From Heterobilharzia americana (Eukaryota > Platyhelminthes > Trematoda > Strigeidida > Schistosomatidae), in NCBI GenBank assembly GCA_944470555.2, contig OX104129.1, positions 51,617,998 to 51,681,997 of the forward strand: DNA of 64,000 nt, in the 5' to 3' direction. Positions 52,001 to 61,000 of this stretch are shown piece after piece. Made by a program: the position numbers and the translations under genes. Below the pieces are notes generated by a model, which searched no databases, had not been told where the DNA came from, and was given only the letters and a program-made list of their open reading frames with translations. The stretch's first letter is position 1. Every line of letters begins with the position of its first letter.

Positions 52001-55000
52001 TCTGCTGCACTGCACTCAGCATAAGGAACAACATCCAGATTTTCAATAATAAGTCGGTCAAGTCAGTGCTTCTGTGTGATGGTTCAGAAACTTGGTGTGT
52101 CACGGAAAGCATTTCCAATAAAGTACAGACGCATATCACCAACAGCTGCCGCCCACACTGGCTCGATACTGAAGATCAGATGACCAGAATAATAATAATA
52201 AGCAACAAGGAACTCACTGTGGCTGGCAAAGAACCAACCAAAAACCTATCACCCAACAAATATGCAGAAGAAGGAAGTGGAGATGAATTAAGCATAAACT
52301 GAGAAAACCATTCAGAGACATCATGCGTCAGGCCTTCGAGTGGAACCCGTGTGGGAAACGATGAGTTAGGCGTCCGAGGGTGACATGGAGGAGATCATGT
52401 GAGGAAGAAATGAAAGCTTGTGGGCAGTCGTGGAGCCAAGCTGAATAGACTGCAGAGGACACAGTGAAATGACGACGTGCTACTGAAGCCCTATGTTCCA
52501 CTAGGAACCCAAGGGACAAAAAACAATAATAATAATTTGGTTGTTTCAACGAACTTCTGCAGAGTTTTAAAAATCTTTGACATTTCTGCCGGACTACCTA
52601 ATCATCTAGCTCAAGATGCCAAATGGAATAAATTAGTACAGTTTCACTTGAATGATAAGTGCTTAGTGTGAACACTAGTGAATAAACAAAACAGACCTCA
52701 GTGCATCTTTATTCAACTCCTCAATTTCTTGACAGATTTCTTTTTTATACTGGATAACTTCATCTAATTCACACTGTTTCGTTTGAATTTTTATTTCCCA
52801 TTGTTTATTAACATTAGATAGTGATTCTTCATAACCTTTCCGAATCTCCTCCAATTTCATTTTGTAGTCTGATTCCAGTTTCATGCTTGTTTCATTACGT
52901 ACACGTGCACATTCACGACCAACTGTTTCAGACCACTTACGGTCAAGTTCGGCGACAAGATTAGTGAAACGTGAACTTTTTTCCAGCTGAATGATTATTT
53001 AGGAAACAAGAAAAACAATAAGCAAAACAAATTCGAAACGATCATTACTTTACAAAGCATCATTTTTCCAATGAATGATGATCAGAAAAAATTGTTTGAC
53101 TAAAAGAAACTCAATAACAAGAATCCTGTACTGATCCATTTCTACTTTTCTTCTAGAAACAAGACTTATTGATTACTTGGAGGTGGGAAAGAAGAATTCA
53201 GATTCTTGAGGTTAAGTAGGGGGAAGAAGTTTGGAAAATGAGATGGTAGGAAGAAGAATAAGATAGAACAGGTGAAGTATACAGATTCATATCGTATTTT
53301 CACACAATCTTCCTCTCCGACACACATACATTTATTCTGTTTTAATTTCATTCTTATCAATTTATCTAAAATGGGAAAACAGACTAAAATTTGGGTGATT
53401 TTATTCAGATGGCAAAAGAAATAAATCATCCTAAGCTCTGAAAAACAGACTGGATCACTGAAGAATTTCAGGGAAAATGTATTGTTTTTAATTTTTAGGG
53501 TAGAAGTTACCGTAGCTACTGGAAAGAAAAACAAACTTCTGTGGAATTGAGTCGACTATCATGTCTTAGATGATCGAAAGCACTCATCTGAAAGCCTACT
53601 TTATGTGCTTTTGATGGCTTAGCAAGTGATATTAAAGTATTTCTATGATATCATCAAAATTTCTGTATACTTTCAAATGTTAAGCGTGGGTTCATACATA
53701 TCTGACCGCTTCACAAGTCCGTAAGTATGGTATGCGCTTTGAACCATTAAAGTTCATAGTACTCTTGCTAGATTGACAGCAGCCTCCACCTGCACTTACC
53801 CCTGGTGGTAAGCTGTCGACAAGTTCGTGTATCTAGATGGTTGTGTGATTGCTGATGTAGGTATGAATGATGAAATTTCGAACCACTTATCGAAAGCTAG
53901 AGTAGTATACGCCAGTCTGGGTTACCTTTGACGCCATTGTGACATTAGTCTAACCGCAAAAGATCGGGTTTACAACGCTTCAATGCAAGCAATTCTGCTT
54001 TACTTCTGTGAAACCTGGCCTCTCCCAAGCTGAGGATATGCAACAACTCCATGTGTTTGATCATCGTTATCTCCCTAGGATTGCTCGTATCCGGTGGCAA
54101 TACCATGTAAGTAATTCTCAGGTACGACAGAGTGTTTGAGAATGATGGTCATCATTCAATAAGTGAAGTCATCTGGTGGCTTGGACATGTGTTGTGCATA
54201 TCATCCCGACGGCTTTCATACCGTTCATTGTTTTCTAACCCCGGGACTGGAGGGACGAAGCGGAGAAGTGGGAAGTGTTTGACGTGGCACTGTCGGATGA
54301 AGGATAGCTGCATCGGGTTAGTATCTGTAGGTACATCTTGACTCCCTGAATGGGGTCTGAAGGCTTACTCAGATATGTCTGACAATCAAAGCCAGGAGCA
54401 TACATGTTGTAGCTTCCTTCTATCTTCTGCTGCTGAAAAGTAGTGAATGCTTTGTTTTGAATGCATCTTACTAGACTTCCCTTCTTACCATGCCATTCTC
54501 ATGGTTTTCCCTTCTTAAATGTCCATTTCTCTTCGTTTTTGTCTTCACAATATTGTTAAACTATTTTGTCTAACGCATTTCTTAGTGCTATTGCTGAACC
54601 ATATTTGTGTTCTGACAGTAATAATAATAATAATAAATAATCACAATGAAACTAAATATTCAGAAGACTGAGGTATATACAAAATTTGCTTGTAAGGAGT
54701 TATCATACAGTTGTGCGGTAAGAAGAAACAGCTTAATAGTAAAAGAATTTAAAACAAAGTCTTCTTCATCAATGAGCGCTTTGTGTGTACAATTTAAACT
54801 ATGAATTTTCATGGAACTTCAGAAACATCTTTTCCAAGTGTCTTTTTGAGCTAATTTACGTTTCGAAGAAACCTTTTACAAATTCTTTCGTAGTGCATTT
54901 CCAACATATCAGGGAGTTTTTCATGCTGAGCTTCTGATGATATCAATAGTGCCAAACAGGGCACTGAAGTCTAGGAAAATAGGTATTGGCAACGATCATA

Positions 55001-58000
55001 GTTGTACTTCTCCGTCAATTATGCTTTTTTATAAAGAAATGAATCGACCTTTGAATTCACTTTGTCGTCCACATAACGCTTACCTAATTTACCATATATT
55101 TCAAATTTCAGTGGGTTGTGATAAAAAAATTTCAAGACTTTACAGGTTCAGTGGTACATGATGCTTCATTAAGTACCAAAGAGCTGAATATAGTTTGATA
55201 CAGTAAGGGCTTTAATTTATTGGTTTCTTCTCATAACATTGTTGGGATTTCGTAAAAATTAGATTAGAAAGAAATGTATCGAATAAGTAGTGCATCCATT
55301 ATGAAACCTTAAAGTCTTACTATGAGCTTACAAAGAATACTGATTCATTATTGATGAGCGGAATAAAACGAAATACTATGTCTAACCAGTAAATCTGAGT
55401 ACCGGGAACTCTGTTTTGTATCATTTCTTGATGAAAAATGTGAAATTTAGATTGCTGAAACCAGCAATTTAATTTTCCGAGCACTATACTAATTACATTT
55501 TCCATCAAGTGTGGACATTACGTTTTCTCTTATTGTGAAACTTTGTATCCTTCTTGCTTGCCTTCCGAATGGATCCCAGATAATTCAGCCCTTCTGCGTT
55601 ATAATTCAATCCATTTCTATCTCCTCTTCATTTATTTTACTCATAACTTTAGGACAACCAGGCGCCCAGTGGAAGAAATTAAAAAATTGGGATATCTTAG
55701 AATTTGACAAGACTTTTCTCATTATTCACGAGCTTTTAGTTTTACCATCTTTTTCATCTATATTAACTTATCAAATTTCCATAATTGCCTGTACGAAGGA
55801 ATATAACCCTTTGTAAGAACATTATTTCCTACATATAATGTGATACTTGATGTTAATTACAAACAAATAGAATATTTCTTTGACTTTTCCGTCGACGTTT
55901 ACCGGACAAAAACAGATATTCATCTATATTATTCGCTTCTTATGCATGTTAAAATCAAGATAGACTGAAAGTGTTTAGTTGAATCCATTTAGCCACTGGA
56001 AATATTGAAACGCTTTTCTCAATAAATTAGTCAATGAGCAAATAAATAGTATTTAGCGTCAACGACTTCTGTCAAAACTAGCTATTATGACAACGTTACA
56101 CGTTTGTTCCCCATTGAACCACCTCAGATAGCTGAAGATACTCGTGGCATTCTGGACTGATAAATGATACTCCTCATCAAGTTTTTGTAATGAAGTCAAG
56201 AATTCCCAATATTTTTACTGAAAGCATATTATAATCCAGCTGATTTTTACAATTCCGAAAGAAGCGTTATTGAAATATTTATGCATAACAGTAATATGGA
56301 TTTGCAAAACGTTAAAAAGTAGACCAGATGGTATCCCAAGATGTCTGTTATCCACTACAGCCTTTTTACTTGTGGAAATAGACTACAGGGTTATGGGAAA
56401 AACAGTCATAACTGTAGGTCAGTCCAAAACAGGATTGTGAGAAATCGGAATAAAAATACTACAAATCAAGGAAACGTAACACTACGAGGTATAATAATTA
56501 ACTTCATCAAATAACATGCGTATGTAACCGAACAAGATATTTTATTCAAATTACTAAAAGAATTTCCTAGGGTTAGCCCTCAAATTTTCAAATTTTAGTT
56601 GTGATACTGATCAGTACCATTTTAGCAAGGTACTTAAAAAGTGCTTTAATTTGGACTTAGAAATAAGAGCTCATTTCATCCCATCTTGAAAAATTATTTC
56701 TTGAAAAATATTCAAGTCAACTTCTATCACCTAACAACATCAGTCATACAGTTATTGGAAACATAGAAGTTCTGAGCATCTTTCAGGTAGCAGTTAGAGA
56801 CTGCACAGAAAAACACCTACGAGTACGATGGGCATGCAATCTTAAGGAGAACATATTACTACTCGGTCAGTGAGTCAGCATCTAATGAAACATGTTTCCC
56901 AGCTTCAGATGACAAGGTCAGCTAACTAAACGACAACAGGGTTTCAATAGAATGCAATCGATTATTTAAACTATCATGCTTAAAATGTTATGTAATAGAT
57001 CTTGATGCACTATGTGTAGTTGATAATGTCTATGGTTGATATACGAGTGAGCCTAAATCTCAAGACGAAGATAATTTACATATGGTTTTAGAGCATAGAT
57101 TTAAATGCATAACAAAGAACGTGAACTCTCAGAATCAAATCTACCTTGTTGAAGGACACAGACAACTCAACGGTGAGTTAACTTTGACTTGAGTTACTCA
57201 ATGGAAGCACCTCTTACACACGCCTCAATCCTAGATATGATGTCACTCTTGTTAAATGCACACAAAAACGTTAATTTAGAATGACAGTGGTTATAAACAC
57301 TACCAGCTTAGCCCCATGACCATTAACTCAAAACGCTAGATAACACGGTCTTTATTTAATAAAGATGCTGTTTCTATTCTAAACTTTGTCACAATTTAGT
57401 TTATCTCACAGCCTGAATGACTAAACTAAAAGCTGAAAAATCTCTTAGTTCTTAACTGATGGAACTTCGTTATAACTATGTGACCACATCATGCATTTGC
57501 TTCTCACTAGTGTTCTAAAACCAACCTTTTGAACTTAAAGCACCCTTTTTTATGAGTTCAGGGTTCTACTTTTGAAATATTAGGCAATATCAGTATGGTG
57601 TGAAATCACTTAAAACCTGCTGACCTATGTGTGTATCATTATATCTTTATTCCATCCCCTCGCCTTCTGTTCATTTCCCACTCTTTTTCATCTCATATCT
57701 ATCTTCTCTTAACAGTTCTCCACACAAATGAGAAATTAATTGTCTTTAGTTGTCAAGATTCTTTCCTGTTGCCAATGATCATTTTTATTTTGATAGTTCG
57801 CGTATTCACTCACTTTTAAGTGGCAGAAGTCAAGTTCAAAAATTCCTTTAAGATTTCGATTTATTACTGAATAATATTGATAACTCATTAGACCTACAGT
57901 GTTGAATCGTTACCTATCTATGGTATCTTTAACAAAATGAAATAAACTGTTCAGAATGTAACTTTTAGTTTTAAAGCTTAAAAACTCTCCGAATTTGAAT

Positions 58001-61000
58001 GACTAAGATTATCTTACAATGTATTGATTTATTTTTAAGGGTTTCACTTTAGTCATTACTTTAATCTGTTTACTACCAATTTAAAAACTTGAGAGGAAAT
58101 TCAATTTTGACTCCTATTGAGTAGTACGTTGGAAGTATTACCGACGGAAGAGATAAATGAAATATTTTAAAAACATCCAGCTTGAATAATAATTTTTCAC
58201 TCATTATAAACATAAAGAAGGTATCTAGTATAGTCAAGTCACTAAATAGAATGCGTTAAAAAAAATTCTTTTAAATAACGTCCTTGTAATACCTGAAAAT
58301 ATCTTCAGTCGACTAATGACACAAATTTACGACTGTTATCTCAAATGATCATGTAGTAAGGATCAGGGTTCTTGAAATGCCTAAAAGTAAGATCAAACAG
58401 GCTAAACGTTCACTAACTTTCCTAAACAAAAATGAGGGAAGTAATTTTATTGATTCTGAACACGCATTGGAGAACAGTCAAAAATATGAATTTTCGCAAT
58501 GGTGAGTAGAGGAATCTATCAGGCTTTGACAAAGTAGTCAGAAGTAACTTAAATTAAACATCTCAAAGGCAATCTTTAATATTTGATGGAAAAGAAGCCT
58601 TGCATTTATTTGTGGAAATTATACGGTTGCCTAGTGACCACTATTCATTCTTCGATTAACTTTTTATCACTAGATAATTAAATATATAGGTGTAAGTCAG
58701 TGTATATTTTCTCAAACTCAGCCATAAATCAGCTTGTATTTTCAGGGCATTCATAACTCCCTTATACTCATGAGCACTGATTACCAGAATATCTACTACT
58801 ATTTCATATTAGCAAAGATCAGCACTCACTCAACACTCCAGTCAAAAAAAATTACCTTTCGTAAAATCATCAATCACCAATGTAGAACTAAGTTAACCAG
58901 CCACTTCTCTGAGCGTTAACCAATCACATTCAGTCAATAAAAATGTCACTCATCTTAGAATGTTCAGAAGCTGACACATACTCACACCAAAATACTTGCC
59001 AACGTAAAATCTTGTTCAAAGAGCATAAACATAGTCATAACCTTTGTAAACTTCATTGTAACAGTCCATAATTAGTTGAGGCTCTTTTCCATAGCAAGCT
59101 GATGTTATATTTCATAATAGATGATACCCCTTTCATTTTCAGATGAGTCATACACTGAAAGTTACCTCGATGTACAACAATGTGAACGAAACAAAATTTA
59201 TATTTAATGATAATGTCAAGTCCTTTTATCCAGCTGCTATACAATTGTGGATTCTAGAATAACCAGACTACCGAAACTAATTATGATGAGATTTTGTTAA
59301 GTTGGGGACATTTCACAACACACCAGTAAGAATTTCTACAACAGTGAGATATTTTATATTCATCCACTCAATTCTTGTCAGATAAGATATGTGAAAATAT
59401 GTCCACAATTGATATGAATTATTTTCCATCTATCAACTCATTTGATAAGGCGCAAGACAGTTAACTAATAACTAACCCTAACCACTCAACCTACAAGTTC
59501 TTTTTCAGTTTTCATTAGAATTCTTGAATTCAAGTTGTACATAAAAATCAGACTAATGACACTTTTTGAGATCTTACAGACATCCACAACCAAAAATAAT
59601 TACTTACTAACTTCATTTTCAACTATATAGTTATTAGTATAACAAATAGAAACATTTTTAGAGGTGAGATAATTTGTTAAAACCTATTTGTTATGTTTTT
59701 CAGTTCGCCATGCAGCAATTTGTGTTCTGCTCCGTTTCTCACCGAGACTTTTTACTGCATGAACTGTCTTTTGTACGATTTACAGTACCATTAAACCATA
59801 CTATGCAACTTGCTAAAATGTGAGTAGAAGTTATTTTTATATCTAACTATATTTACCTAAACAAAAAGTGTGTAATAACACGTGTTCTTTAAAATGAAAG
59901 ACAAGAAACTAACAGAATATTCAGAAAAGACTTTTCAAGTAATCGAAAGTGTTTACAACAGAACTTTGAAAAGCATGTTAGTCCTTACAGAGACCTTCAA
60001 ACTCATGGAATAGTCAATCAGAGAGATTAATATCAGGGTTCACACACAACACTTTTAACCAAGTTCCAAATGTTTAATAGGTCCATCCATGCCCATAAAC
60101 TCTTGGGCACAATGTTCGAACAAGAGAAATTGAAAGATTGATATGTGAATAATTGATTTGCCACCCTATTACCCTTTGATAAATACACTAAACTTCAATA
60201 CTGATTTCATCGCATACACGTGAACCATTTATTATCACCTTTCCGAATCACTTAACATCTCACTATGTGTCATGCCTAGCTGATACTGGTTTTTCACATG
60301 GAGATTAATGGTTAACAAATCAGTAACAGATCTTTTGCAAAGAATTAGTTATTAGTGATAGCTGTCCCTTAAATGTCAATTATCTTAACGAAATATATCG
60401 CGTGTAGCAGAAAATTTTTAAGGCAAAGGGAAAATGGGGGGAAAACGAACACAATGAAGTGAACCTATTTCAGGTTTTTAGTTTTATCTGAGAGAAAAAT
60501 TGTAGGAGCCAACTTTGAAGGGTCAGTGTAATGCCATAATAATAAGACTTACTTCTGGTAAAAAGTATAAGCAAAATATCGTAAACAGGATGATATATTT
60601 TGCCCTACAGAAATTCGATATAGATTCGACAAATCATTATCTAATTAACATACCTATATGATGTCCAAACTCTCTGGAAAACATCATGTATAAAACTGAA
60701 ACAGTAATCGATGCAAAAAATCAACCAGTGTCCGATCCGTACATGCAATTGACATGAAAAATGGGAATACTTTGGGCTGACAATATAATATTCATCAATT
60801 TTGTTAAACTGAACTAATTGAAATCGCTCGAAGTCAATATTAATGCAGTGAATGATAGATCTGCTATAAATTCCTTGCATACTAAAACTTATATCTTCAC
60901 AAATACAATAGAAATCTCTTCATGAATGTTGTAGGCATTTAAAAACTATTCGGAAAAATTCGAATTCCATGGATGAATCAAACTGTTACTTGAAATTATT

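Noticed and set aside
53166..53534. Minus-strand frame of 122 codons
   Set aside because: It is rich in Phe/Pro/Leu from a purine-rich plus strand, with no domain and no matching splice phase with the coiled-coil gene.
55320..55508. Minus-strand frame bounded by an acceptor and GTAAGC
   Set aside because: Its phases are 0 and 0, so it would not repair the phase gap, and its composition is hydrophobic rather than coiled coil.
56100..56230. Minus-strand segment with a helical open frame (FLTSLQKLDEEYHLSVQNA), considered as the missing exon
   Set aside because: The only acceptor puts a TAA as first codon in the open frame, and its donor leaves in phase 2, which does not fit the exon at 52986.
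57164..57220. Possible 40-nt plus-strand exon ending at GTGAGT near 57160
   Set aside because: It is too short to judge, and its phase does not connect the neighbouring candidate exons.
57640..57830. Minus-strand helical-looking segment considered as the missing exon
   Set aside because: There is no GT donor in frame before the stop and the acceptor is weak.
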